Positions 5,757 through 11,774 of a stretch of DNA of 11,774 nucleotides are shown piece after piece. Within the stretch, counting starts at the first letter, position 1, and each line of letters opens with the position of its first letter. Made by a program: the position numbers and the translations under genes. Below the pieces are notes generated by a model that saw nothing but the letters and a program-made list of their open reading frames with translations, was not told the DNA's origin and searched no databases. The stretch covers positions 1 to 11,774 of the forward strand of contig JBDRMN010000015.1 of assembly GCA_043812055.1 (NCBI GenBank). Reading direction: 5' to 3'. This DNA is from JBDRMN01 sp043812055 (GTDB lineage: Bacteria; Patescibacteriota; Gracilibacteria; JAHISY01).

Positions 5757-6689
5757 ATGAGAAAAAAGATAACAGTTGCCGTTCTCGCCGGCGGTGATTC
5801 AGCCGAACGCAACGTTTCGCTCGAATCCGGCAAAGCCGTCGCCGCGGCTCTCAAGAAGCGCGGGTTCAATGTTTTACGTTTCGACCCAGCGAAAGATCTT
5901 GTGAAATTCATTCAGCAAAAAGACAAAATCGACATTGTCTTTCCGGCTCTCCATGGTCGGGGTGGGGAAGATGGCTCATTACAGGGCCTGCTGGAATTTC
6001 TCGGCTTGCGTTACGTCGGCAGCCGTATGCCGGGCATGATCGTCTCTTTCGACAAGGTCGCCGCGAAGGGAATTTTCCGGATGAATAAACTGCCGACAGC
6101 ACGCGACTACGTGGCCTCGCAGTTCGATCTGGACGCAGTGGAGAAGGCCTGGAAACGAATCGGCCGACCGGCTTTCGTGAAGCCCGCCGTCGAGGGCAGC
6201 AGCTTCGGCGCTTCAATCGTTAATAAAAAATCGGATTTAATTCCCGCTCTCCGCAAAGCCTGGAAATTCGGTCCCACAGCCCTCGTCGAGGAATACATCC
6301 GCGGAACGGAAGTTTCCGTCGGTGTGCTCCAAACCGAGGGAGGCCTGCAGGCGCTACCGCCGATCGAAATCTGCTCGAAACGAAAGTTCTTCGATCTCAA
6401 AGCCAAGTACAATCCCAGATTTTGTCGCGAAATTGTTCCCGCCCGCCTGTCTCCGCTGCTCACGATGAAGGTCCAGACTCTTGCCCGGGAAGCCCACTAC
6501 GTGCTGGGGCTGAAAGATCTTTCCCGGACGGACATGCTAATCCGTCAGAACCAGATCTATCTACTCGAAACCAACACCATTCCTGGCCTGACTCCCGTCT
6601 CACTCTATCCTCAAGAAGCCGCCGCCGCGGGGATCGATTTTCCCGAGCTCTGTGAACGTCTTATTGCGCTGAATATTCCGGGCAAATAA
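5757..6689 (+). CDS. ddl: D-alanine--D-alanine ligase
   Basis: Cytoplasmic ATP-grasp enzyme that joins two D-alanines for the peptidoglycan stem peptide. The 310-aa product is normal for Ddl. Motifs in order: LAGGDSAERNVSLESG (N-terminal D-Ala site, E17), FPALHGRGGEDGSLQG, VGS, PAFVKPAVEGSSFGAS (ATP-grasp and phosphate loop), VEEYIRGTEVSV, the omega-loop region FFDLKAKY with Y218 where D-Lac ligases usually have Phe, RTDM, then LLETNTIPGLTPVSL with the Mg-binding Glu and Asn. The Tyr favours D-Ala-D-Ala rather than D-Ala-D-Lac. The start fits the extended -10 box just upstream. Its 3' end overlaps the convergent minus-strand small gene by 29 bases. No mur or fts gene is adjacent here. Confidence 0.96.
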   Translation: MRKKITVAVLAGGDSAERNVSLESGKAVAAALKKRGFNVLRFDPAKDLVKFIQQKDKIDIVFPALHGRGGEDGSLQGLLEFLGLRYVGSRMPGMIVSFDKVAAKGIFRMNKLPTARDYVASQFDLDAVEKAWKRIGRPAFVKPAVEGSSFGASIVNKKSDLIPALRKAWKFGPTALVEEYIRGTEVSVGVLQTEGGLQALPPIEICSKRKFFDLKAKYNPRFCREIVPARLSPLLTMKVQTLAREAHYVLGLKDLSRTDMLIRQNQIYLLETNTIPGLTPVSLYPQEAAAAGIDFPELCERLIALNIPGK

Positions 6690-6852
6690 TAAAGACCTTC
6701 TCGCCATCCGCCTGCTCCTCAATGCAGATTTTTTGAGAGACTTTGTTGAGCGACCATTTGTCGAAGATGCTCGTGCTGGTCAGCAGGAAGAAGATAAGCA
6801 GGAAGATGAGATTCAGAATGACGAGGGAGACGACAACGTGTTTGGGTTCCAT
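6661..6852 (-). CDS. Small single-span membrane protein, unknown
   Basis: 63 aa from the ATG at 6852-6850. After a short N-terminus (MEPKH) comes one strongly hydrophobic helix (about residues 6-30, VVVSLVILNLIFLLIFFLL), followed by a soluble tail with two cysteines (KICIEEQ, FIICPEY). The frame stays open upstream to 7062, but that part is crossed by two hairpins and does not look coding. TTAAAT (6863-6858) lies 5 bases before this ATG, matching the leaderless pattern of the neighbours. It is convergent with ddl. No family is recognised. It could be a short membrane anchor or an over-called ORF. Confidence 0.5.
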   Translation of the reverse strand: MEPKHVVVSLVILNLIFLLIFFLLTSTSIFDKWSLNKVSQKICIEEQADGEKVFIICPEYSAQ

Positions 6853-6895
6853 GGAGGATTTAAGTAGTTCGGAGTCCGGGACAACTATTTTGCAT

Positions 6896-6914
6896 CTTCC
6901 GGTTTCACCGGAAG
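6896..6914. repeat. Perfect 8-bp hairpin upstream of the small membrane-protein gene
   Basis: CTTCCGGT (6896-6903) and ACCGGAAG (6907-6914) enclose the 3-base loop TTC. It lies about 45 bases upstream of the minus-strand start at 6852, so it could be an operator-like site or simply another small palindromic repeat. Confidence 0.6.
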
Positions 6915-7021
6915 GCAAAATGAGATGGCTCTGAATAGTCTCGGAGCTTAGCAAGAGCTTACTTGAAAAGGAGAAGTTTTCAATTTCTTCTTTTGCCAGT
7001 GTTTTATTAAGCTCATAACAT

Positions 7022-7040
7022 CCCCTTTTGCCCAAAGGGG
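7022..7040. terminator. Hairpin downstream of the 201-aa gene, possible terminator
   Basis: CCCCTTT (7022-7028) pairs with AAAGGGG (7034-7040). On the minus strand it lies 34 bases after the stop of the 201-aa gene. No long T-run follows it on that strand, so termination is uncertain. Confidence 0.35.
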
Positions 7041-7074
7041 TAAAAAGTAAAGAGTCTTGCACAAGAATGCCAAA

Positions 7075-7680
7075 TTAAACATCTTGTTGACACGAATTAG
7101 CCATTTGGTTGACAACTGCTTGATTTTTACCTTGAACCTCGTCAATAAACCACTGAGGAACCTTCAACTCTCCAAGAGATAGATCACCATCGCGGTCTCG
7201 TTTTAGAGAGTCGAATGTGATGTTGATCACTACTGTGCTTATCAGATCATCAATAATTCGCTCCATAAAAATTGCTCGGGGTAGATTTTTAGGAGGATCC
7301 AAACTTAGAGCAGCAAGATTGGCTACGAGACCACTTGCTACCATTGGGCATGATGTTCCTCGCATTTCAAAAATAGAATGAGCAAGCTTGCTCAGAAGTT
7401 CACCATACATTTCAGAGTTCGCAGTATCCAAATCTTCGTCGTATGCCAAAACACTCCCATTACCTCCATTCCCCCCATAGCGGCTTTTGTGCTCATGAGA
7501 GAACCATCCGCACAGTAAACGAGCCCGTGTTTCTAATCCGACAGAATAGGTGCCTTCGTCCTCAGCAAGCGCTAGCCATCCACGGCGCACTTCCCGTCTA
7601 AGCTTCGCCTCGCCGGAACCATCAGGTCCAAAACTGAGTTCGGGAATGGATGTTTTACCAGCATGACTTTCATCATTCAT
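7075..7680 (-). CDS. Hypothetical protein with an EF-hand-like loop
   Basis: 201 aa with no signal peptide or convincing TM helix. The N-terminus is charged. A GGNGGNG run sits near residues 69-75, and the middle is helical. KRDRDGDLSLGE at residues 160-171 (7203-7168) follows the EF-hand spacing (D3, D5, G6, D7, hydrophobic 8, E12) but has Lys instead of Asp at position 1. It is preceded by F and followed by L as in EF-hands. I recognise no family. The ATG at 7680 has TAATAA (7692-7687) 6 bases upstream as a possible -10 box and no Shine-Dalgarno. It is divergent from the radical SAM gene. Coding potential is supported by the length and by residue patterns that are not low-complexity; the function is unknown. 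Confidence 0.65.
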   Translation of the reverse strand: MNDESHAGKTSIPELSFGPDGSGEAKLRREVRRGWLALAEDEGTYSVGLETRARLLCGWFSHEHKSRYGGNGGNGSVLAYDEDLDTANSEMYGELLSKLAHSIFEMRGTSCPMVASGLVANLAALSLDPPKNLPRAIFMERIIDDLISTVVINITFDSLKRDRDGDLSLGELKVPQWFIDEVQGKNQAVVNQMANSCQQDV

Positions 7681-8118
7681 AGTAATTTATTAGGTTTCTT
7701 CTTAGCCTTAATAGAAATTTTCTGTTTATCAGTGTTTAGCTCGGGGGTGTTTCTGATTTTTCAGTCATTTCTAAAAAGTTTAAAAATTAAGATCGCAGCT
7801 TGACTTGTTTTTTCGCAAATATCAATCTTTCCTCGCAACAACATAGTTCAAATTTCAAACTGCTTCGAGAAGATACTCAGGGGCTTGCCACCGAGAGCTT
7901 CATTTTTGCAAAAGATTGGGGCCTGCGGGCTGTAAGGGGTGGGTACTAGCCGTCCTTCGCCCCGTCCCGACGTCACGTCGGGAGAGCTTCGGAGGCCAAG
8001 GGGGTAGGGGGTATCTGCTGGGGCTAGTGGTGGTGGATTTGCAGTGGAGGGATAAGTTTTATTGATTATAAGAGAGCAATCCCATAGTATCTTTTTCTAT
8101 TATTTAATATCAATAATC
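7681..8118. other. Divergent intergenic region, no gene
   Basis: 438 bases between the divergent 201-aa gene and the radical SAM gene. The left part (7681-7870) is AT-rich and should hold the minus-strand promoter. The right part is GC-rich and repeat-like (7950-7983, then G-runs to about 8030). TAATAT at 8105-8110 ends 8 bases before the ATG at 8119 and is a candidate -10 box. An in-frame TTG exists at 8062, but the 19 residues it would add are not conserved-looking. Confidence 0.5.
7950..7983. repeat. CCGTCCTTCGCCCCG repeat plus hairpin, copy 1
   Basis: The 15-mer at 7950-7964 recurs exactly at 10058-10072, on the other side of the radical SAM gene. It is followed by a perfect hairpin, TCCCGACG (7965-7972) with CGTCGGGA (7976-7983), loop TCA. 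Confidence 0.65.
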
Positions 8119-10044
8119 ATGGCTGAGGGATTTTCTCCTGCGGCTAGAGAAGCCTTTGAAAGGGATTTGGGTACTTGTCCCAGTCCGTGGGAAGGCAAGG
8201 TTTTGAAAGCTTTCGTAGATCATCCCAGAGCTACCGGCATTGTTATTGAACTTGTCCGTTGGACGCGAAAGCAGACTGAAAAATATTCCCGTCTGCGTGA
8301 TTGTGTTTTTGACATAGCGGAAAGCGTGCATGACGTTGCCCAATCCGCGAAAAGAAAATGTGGGCTTAACCGTTCTGTTGAACAAAAGGAGCTAAGTAAG
8401 CTTCCCCGGGCACCCCGGAGGATAGCTAGTCCTAATCCTAATGGTAAATTCGAAGCTTCGATTGACTCCGGAGAAGCGTCTCCGTACCAAGAAGCCATCC
8501 ATTATTTAATTGGTTCGTCGAATTTTGATAGACGCGGTTATGTTAATCAATTTAGAAAGCAATTTAGTATTGGAGAAAGAGGGACTGCTCTGGTTTTGGA
8601 CTCATTAACCCCTGACGATATCGATGGTTGCGAGATGAGGGTCAGAACTGTAGACGATCAATATGAAGATATCCCTTATGAGGAAATTTTGGCTCAGGCG
8701 GAATCTCCGGACCGAAAAGTTATCGTTAGTTTGTCAGGGATCCAAACTAGTCAATACCCCAGAGCTCTGCATATTGCTACAAAATTACGAGCGGAAGCTA
8801 TCAGGCGTGGCTTCGGTGCTAAGATCGACATTCTTTTTGGAGGATTCCATATTCGCGGCGAAGAAAATTCGAGGAAGGAAGTAATGGATTATGGATTTAC
8901 AGTTGTTGATGGAGAAGTCGAAGACGGAAGATTGGGAGAAATTTTGACAGATGCTGTCCACGATCGATTAAAGCCTCAATATGAATGGGTTGATGCTGAA
9001 GGTCGGCCTAGGTGGGTCGACCTAAAGGGAAATCCTTTGCCCGCACCGTGTAATGACGAAATCCCTACACGTCAATCAGTCGTTTTACAGACGGCACGAG
9101 GTTGTCCTTTTAATTGTGGTTTTTGTGGAGTGAAAGCAATTGATGGGAGAAAAGTACGCCCTCGCAGGGTGGAGGATATAAGAGTGATGTTAGAGCATTT
9201 GGCAGGACAGGGGTTTACTGAACTGTTTCTTGCAGACGATGATTTTTATCACAATCCGAATAAGCTGAAGATTTTGGATCTGCTGATTGGATTTGCAGAA
9301 AGAGAGACTCCATTTTCTGTTCAAATCCAAAGCGACATTCGTGTTGTCAAAGGTAAGACTCCGGATGATCGTGATATTATCGATGAGGAGTTTATGGAAA
9401 AATGTGCGAAAGCCGGTGTCCATAGTGTTTTTGTCGGAACGGAAAGTGTCGATTATAAGGTACTGGAGTCGATGGGGAAGCGACACAATATTGCCAGCGG
9501 AGCGGAGGGCTTTATTGATTCGATGGAAGCCCAAAGGAAAGCCTGGAATGCGCACGGAATTGGCGTGGAATTTACGTGTATTATTGGAAATGAATATGAT
9601 CGGAAGGGTGTCGGTAAGAGAACTGCTGAAGCTGCTTTACGAATCGGTGCTAATGTGCTGGTCCCTTTTGTCCTAGGGGTCGTGCCCGGTTCAGATGACG
9701 ATAAAAGATTCAAAGCTGATCCAAGTATCGCTGACGTTGATCCTGATTTTGGTCACCGTGTTGTCAATAGACCTACGATTCGTTGGAAAAATCCTGATTC
9801 ATTGACTTTTTCACAAGTTCGAAAGGAACTTGATGATCTGATTCGTACGTTTTATCGACCTGAAAATATTCCAAAAATTTATATTTCTCTTTTAACTTTG
9901 CGCCATTTTGTTTGGTATATGATCCAAACTGCGCTGGGAAAGCATGGTCTGGATGGAGGGTTGGGGAAGGTTTGGTTTGGAGAGAAATACGACGAATCAG
10001 ACTTTTTGGCTGATTCTGAGTTATGTAAGGTAGCGGGGAAGTGA
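8119..10044 (+). CDS. Radical SAM protein with N-terminal B12-binding-like domain
   Basis: 641 aa from ATG 8119. Residues 1-110 are a helical region with no recognised domain. About 195-275 resembles the Rossmann-type cobalamin-binding domain of B12-radical SAM enzymes (VSLSGIQTSQYPRA, then GGFHIRG at 241-247), but the cobalamin-ligating DxHxxG motif is not seen. The radical SAM core follows, with C329, C333 and C336 in RGCPFNCGFC (CxxxCxxC, 4Fe-4S ligands), a later acidic LADDDFYHNP, and VFVGTESVD typical of the barrel strands. The C-terminal about 120 residues are unassigned. Members of this class carry out methylations, cyclisations and lipid or cofactor modifications; the substrate here cannot be told. 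No biosynthetic partner gene is adjacent. The gene is flanked by two copies of a 15-bp repeat. A TTG start at 8062 would add 19 residues and is less likely. Confidence 0.9.
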   Translation: MAEGFSPAAREAFERDLGTCPSPWEGKVLKAFVDHPRATGIVIELVRWTRKQTEKYSRLRDCVFDIAESVHDVAQSAKRKCGLNRSVEQKELSKLPRAPRRIASPNPNGKFEASIDSGEASPYQEAIHYLIGSSNFDRRGYVNQFRKQFSIGERGTALVLDSLTPDDIDGCEMRVRTVDDQYEDIPYEEILAQAESPDRKVIVSLSGIQTSQYPRALHIATKLRAEAIRRGFGAKIDILFGGFHIRGEENSRKEVMDYGFTVVDGEVEDGRLGEILTDAVHDRLKPQYEWVDAEGRPRWVDLKGNPLPAPCNDEIPTRQSVVLQTARGCPFNCGFCGVKAIDGRKVRPRRVEDIRVMLEHLAGQGFTELFLADDDFYHNPNKLKILDLLIGFAERETPFSVQIQSDIRVVKGKTPDDRDIIDEEFMEKCAKAGVHSVFVGTESVDYKVLESMGKRHNIASGAEGFIDSMEAQRKAWNAHGIGVEFTCIIGNEYDRKGVGKRTAEAALRIGANVLVPFVLGVVPGSDDDKRFKADPSIADVDPDFGHRVVNRPTIRWKNPDSLTFSQVRKELDDLIRTFYRPENIPKIYISLLTLRHFVWYMIQTALGKHGLDGGLGKVWFGEKYDESDFLADSELCKVAGK

Positions 10045-10226
10045 GGGCTGGGGGGACCCGTCCTTCGCCCCGCCACGAAGTGATCCCTTTGGGACTCTGC
10101 GGGAAGAACCTGTTTCTGGCTCCCCAGACTGGACGTTGTCCGAACTTGGTTTAGTTTATGCATGACTTAGTTTTTTCTTATTGGCTCTTCATGTATTATT
10201 TAATTTGTAATAAATTAATTTAATAC
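10045..10226. other. Intergenic region with CCGTCCTTCGCCCCG copy 2
   Basis: The 15-mer at 10058-10072 repeats 7950-7964. It is followed by a branched fold in which CCCGC (10069-10073) pairs with GCGGG (10099-10103) around two small hairpins, CAC/GTG (10074-10082) and TCCC/GGGA (10084-10094). From 10165 the DNA turns very AT-rich and should hold the promoter of the exchanger gene. TTAATTT (10200-10206) and AAATTAA (10212-10218) form a short inverted repeat just before the ATG. Confidence 0.5.
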
Positions 10227-11174
10227 ATGTTTTACAAAGAGCTAATTATAGGGTTAGTTAGTACAGTAGGTATACTTACAGGTGCTGAGATTGTTATTAG
10301 GGTGGCAAGAGATCTTTGTCGTAAATTCAATTTCTCGGAATATTATGTTGGACTGACTATCCTTTCTATCGGAACTTCTTTGCCGGAAATCTTTACGCAT
10401 ATTTTTGGAAGTATCCATATTTTGAGTGGAAGCTATGACTATGAAAAACTTTCAGGAATTGTGATCGGTACTAATATCGGGTCAAATATAGTGCAGATTT
10501 CGTTGATTACTGGATTAGTTGCTATGTTTGCGGTAATTCATACAACAAAGAAATTTTTGAGAACGGATTATCTTTTTATGTTGGTGGTAATTTTTATGTT
10601 AGGGGTAATTGGATTTGATGGGGAATTTTCTCGTTTAGATGGCTCTTTGTTGTTTTTCGGCTATATGGCGTATCTTTACCGTTTGTCTGTTAATGAGCAT
10701 GTATTTGTGAAAATTCATCGTTGTAAGAATCTGTTTTCTTATATAGTTAAAATGTGTTTTGGGTTCCTAATACTGGCAATTTCTTCTAATTATCTTTTGA
10801 AATCTGCAGTTTTTTTGACTGATTATTTAAGCTTAGAAGGCACGTTTTTTGGAGTATTGATACTGGGATTTCTAACTGTCATTCCGGAATTTACAACCGC
10901 TATTATAGGCATTAAGAATGGGCTTAAGGAGATTCCTCTCTTTGTTTTAGTTGGTAGCAATATTACTAATCCTATGATGGGAATTGGAATCGGCGCTCTT
11001 ATTTCAAAATATCATGTTTCTCATGAAATTCTTGCGATTGATTTGCCGGCTTGGTTTTTCATCTCTTTGATTGGTTTTGTATTTGCCACTTGGTCTTTAA
11101 AATTGTCGCGTTTGGGGGCGTGTTTGCTTTTTAGTTCTTATTTTATTTTTGTGTTTTTCAGAATTTTAAGCTGA
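10227..11174 (+). CDS. CaCA-family Na+/Ca2+ exchanger homologue
   Basis: Integral membrane cation antiporter, expected to expel Ca2+ in exchange for Na+ (or H+/K+). The 315-aa product has about ten hydrophobic segments and the two alpha-repeats that define the family. Alpha-1 carries GTSLPE (49-54) and later GTNIGSN (81-87). Alpha-2 carries TVIPE (217-221) and GSN (243-245). The acidic residues E54 and E221 are in the expected ion-binding positions. Alpha-2 has TVIPE instead of the usual G-T/S-S-x-PE, so ion selectivity could differ. The gene is clearly more AT-rich than the sec and ddl genes, which may reflect transfer or simply membrane-protein codons. The start is the only reasonable ATG. 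No Shine-Dalgarno is present. Confidence 0.91.
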   Translation: MFYKELIIGLVSTVGILTGAEIVIRVARDLCRKFNFSEYYVGLTILSIGTSLPEIFTHIFGSIHILSGSYDYEKLSGIVIGTNIGSNIVQISLITGLVAMFAVIHTTKKFLRTDYLFMLVVIFMLGVIGFDGEFSRLDGSLLFFGYMAYLYRLSVNEHVFVKIHRCKNLFSYIVKMCFGFLILAISSNYLLKSAVFLTDYLSLEGTFFGVLILGFLTVIPEFTTAIIGIKNGLKEIPLFVLVGSNITNPMMGIGIGALISKYHVSHEILAIDLPAWFFISLIGFVFATWSLKLSRLGACLLFSSYFIFVFFRILS

Positions 11175-11249
11175 AATGTTTTTTAGATTTAGCCCACCTC
11201 TAAAAGTGGTCTACCTTATTTTGTTTCGTGTAAGTTGGGGCCGGATAGC

Positions 11250-11268
11250 GGTTTTGTTTTACAAAACC
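11250..11268. repeat. Perfect 8-bp hairpin after the exchanger gene
   Basis: GGTTTTGT (11250-11257) pairs with ACAAAACC (11261-11268) around TTT. It lies about 75 bases after the exchanger stop. On the plus strand no T-tract follows, so it is not a standard terminator. Confidence 0.6.
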
Positions 11269-11369
11269 TTCAATCTCATTTACTCAAAAAATGCCAAAGC
11301 AAGCTTTGCCACTTTGTTCGCTCATTTCGATTGTACGAACCTTCGGTTCTTATCCGGCACGCAAGCATG

Positions 11370-11410
11370 TTGAAAAACCATCAACACCTTCGGTGCTGCT
11401 GCTTTTTCAA
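11370..11410. repeat. 41-base imperfect palindrome
   Basis: Two 19-base arms (11370-11388 and 11392-11410) surround the loop TTC. They pair at 16 of 19 positions: the outer eight (TTGAAAAA/TTTTTCAA) and inner four (CACC/GGTG) are perfect, and the three mismatches are spaced exactly three bases apart. Confidence 0.6.
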
Positions 11411-11565
11411 TGGCTCGGGAGGTGGGATAGATTCGCCTACGACTTTCGGGCTATCCAACCTTCGTCTTTCGGCTTCCACTTTCCTTTCCTCCTTGCTCAA
11501 GCCATACAAATCAAACACTGTTCGAAGGATATTTGGGCCTAAAGATGTTCGGAGTTTCAGCGTGT

Positions 11566-11774
11566 TTAGCCGCAATTTTTTAGAAATGTAATTATTTTAT
11601 TAACAGCTTGGTCTAGGTCCTTTTGTATTTCATGCTCCCAAACCCTTAAAACCTCCCAGCTAGCCTCTCTCAACTTTACTCTATTGGTCCTATCTCTCTT
11701 AATATTACCTTCAATTTTTCCAACCCAATATTTTTTAGGCAAACGCCTCTTTAATTTTGGGAATTGGTATCCAT
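11566..11774 (-). CDS. vsr: Vsr-type very short patch repair endonuclease, C-terminal part
   Basis: The minus strand is open from the right edge to TAA at 11568-11566, 68 residues. RRLPKKYWVGKIEGNIKRDR followed by LREASWEVLRVWEHEI matches the C-terminal half of Vsr proteins, where E. coli has FWLEKIGKNVERDR and LGWRVLIVWEC. Vsr nicks 5' of the T in T:G mismatches made by deamination of 5-methylcytosine and normally partners a C5-cytosine methyltransferase. The catalytic Asp/His part lies beyond the edge and cannot be checked. It may belong to a restriction-modification locus to the right. The gene ends in KNCG and is preceded on the left by gene-free DNA. Confidence 0.78.
   Translation of the reverse strand, partial: GYQFPKLKRRLPKKYWVGKIEGNIKRDRTNRVKLREASWEVLRVWEHEIQKDLDQAVNKIITFLKNCG

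Larger units (their letters stand above)
11175..11565. other. Gene-free hairpin-rich region
   Basis: 391 bases in which the short open frames on both strands overlap one another and show no family features. It holds several small palindromes, including CAAAGC/GCTTTG (11295-11308), GAACC/GGTTC around TTC (11337-11349) and GGATAG/CTATCC (11425-11456), besides the two listed separately. Composition is GC-richer than the preceding gene. It could be a decayed gene or an array of small repeats. Confidence 0.5.

Noticed and set aside
6853..7062. N-terminal extension of the 63-aa membrane protein up to ATG 7062
   Set aside because: The extension crosses two strong hairpins, has no recognisable features, and a -10-like TTAAAT sits just before the internal ATG 6852.
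8062..8118. TTG at 8062 as the radical SAM start
   Set aside because: The 19 extra residues are AT-rich-derived and hydrophobic, and ATG 8119 has a better placed -10-like TAATAT.
11176..11591. Overlapping short plus- and minus-strand ORFs after the exchanger gene
   Set aside because: They overlap one another in several frames, are rich in Arg/Ser/Pro, contain repeat palindromes and show no family motif.

Overview
The window looks like a chromosome segment of an uncultured bacterium, most consistent with the Candidate Phyla Radiation (Patescibacteria). That placement is an inference. It rests on the almost complete absence of Shine-Dalgarno sequences, on extended -10 boxes (TGnTAAAAT) lying only 6-8 bases from start codons (leaderless-type genes), on intergenic spaces packed with short palindromes, and on divergent housekeeping proteins. 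No rRNA or tRNA is present to confirm it.

Layout. Positions 1-464 are a repeat-rich spacer: a 12-bp inverted-repeat pair enclosing two hairpins, followed by a perfect 38-base palindrome. Next comes a Sec export operon: secD (465-2912), a 72-codon ORF of unknown function (2921-3139) and secF (3139-4185). SecD is heavily modified. Its external P1 domain carries an inserted parvulin (PpiC) prolyl isomerase, a degenerate parvulin-like copy before it, an extra transmembrane hairpin and an EF-hand-type calcium loop. SecF has an extra transmembrane hairpin between its TM2 and TM3. After a repeat-filled gap come an M20 metallopeptidase (4345-5538) and a D-alanine--D-alanine ligase (5757-6689). Each has its own extended -10 box, and they are separated by a cluster of GGTTC...GAACC palindromes.

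The second half is more accessory. Two minus-strand genes of unknown function (a 63-aa single-span membrane protein and a 201-aa protein with an EF-hand-like loop) face a plus-strand radical SAM protein with a B12-binding-like domain (8119-10044). This is followed by an AT-rich CaCA-type Na+/Ca2+ exchanger homologue (10227-11174). A gene-free, hairpin-rich stretch (11175-11565) precedes the C-terminal end of a minus-strand Vsr-type mismatch endonuclease that runs off the right edge.

Together, secD/secF supply the proton-driven export motor, and the isomerase insertion suggests that export and folding are combined in one polypeptide. The ligase makes the D-Ala-D-Ala of peptidoglycan. The most notable signals are the SecD architecture, the small ORF apparently wedged between secD and secF between 10-bp direct repeats, and a palindromic element present both upstream of secD and in frame inside the M20 peptidase gene.
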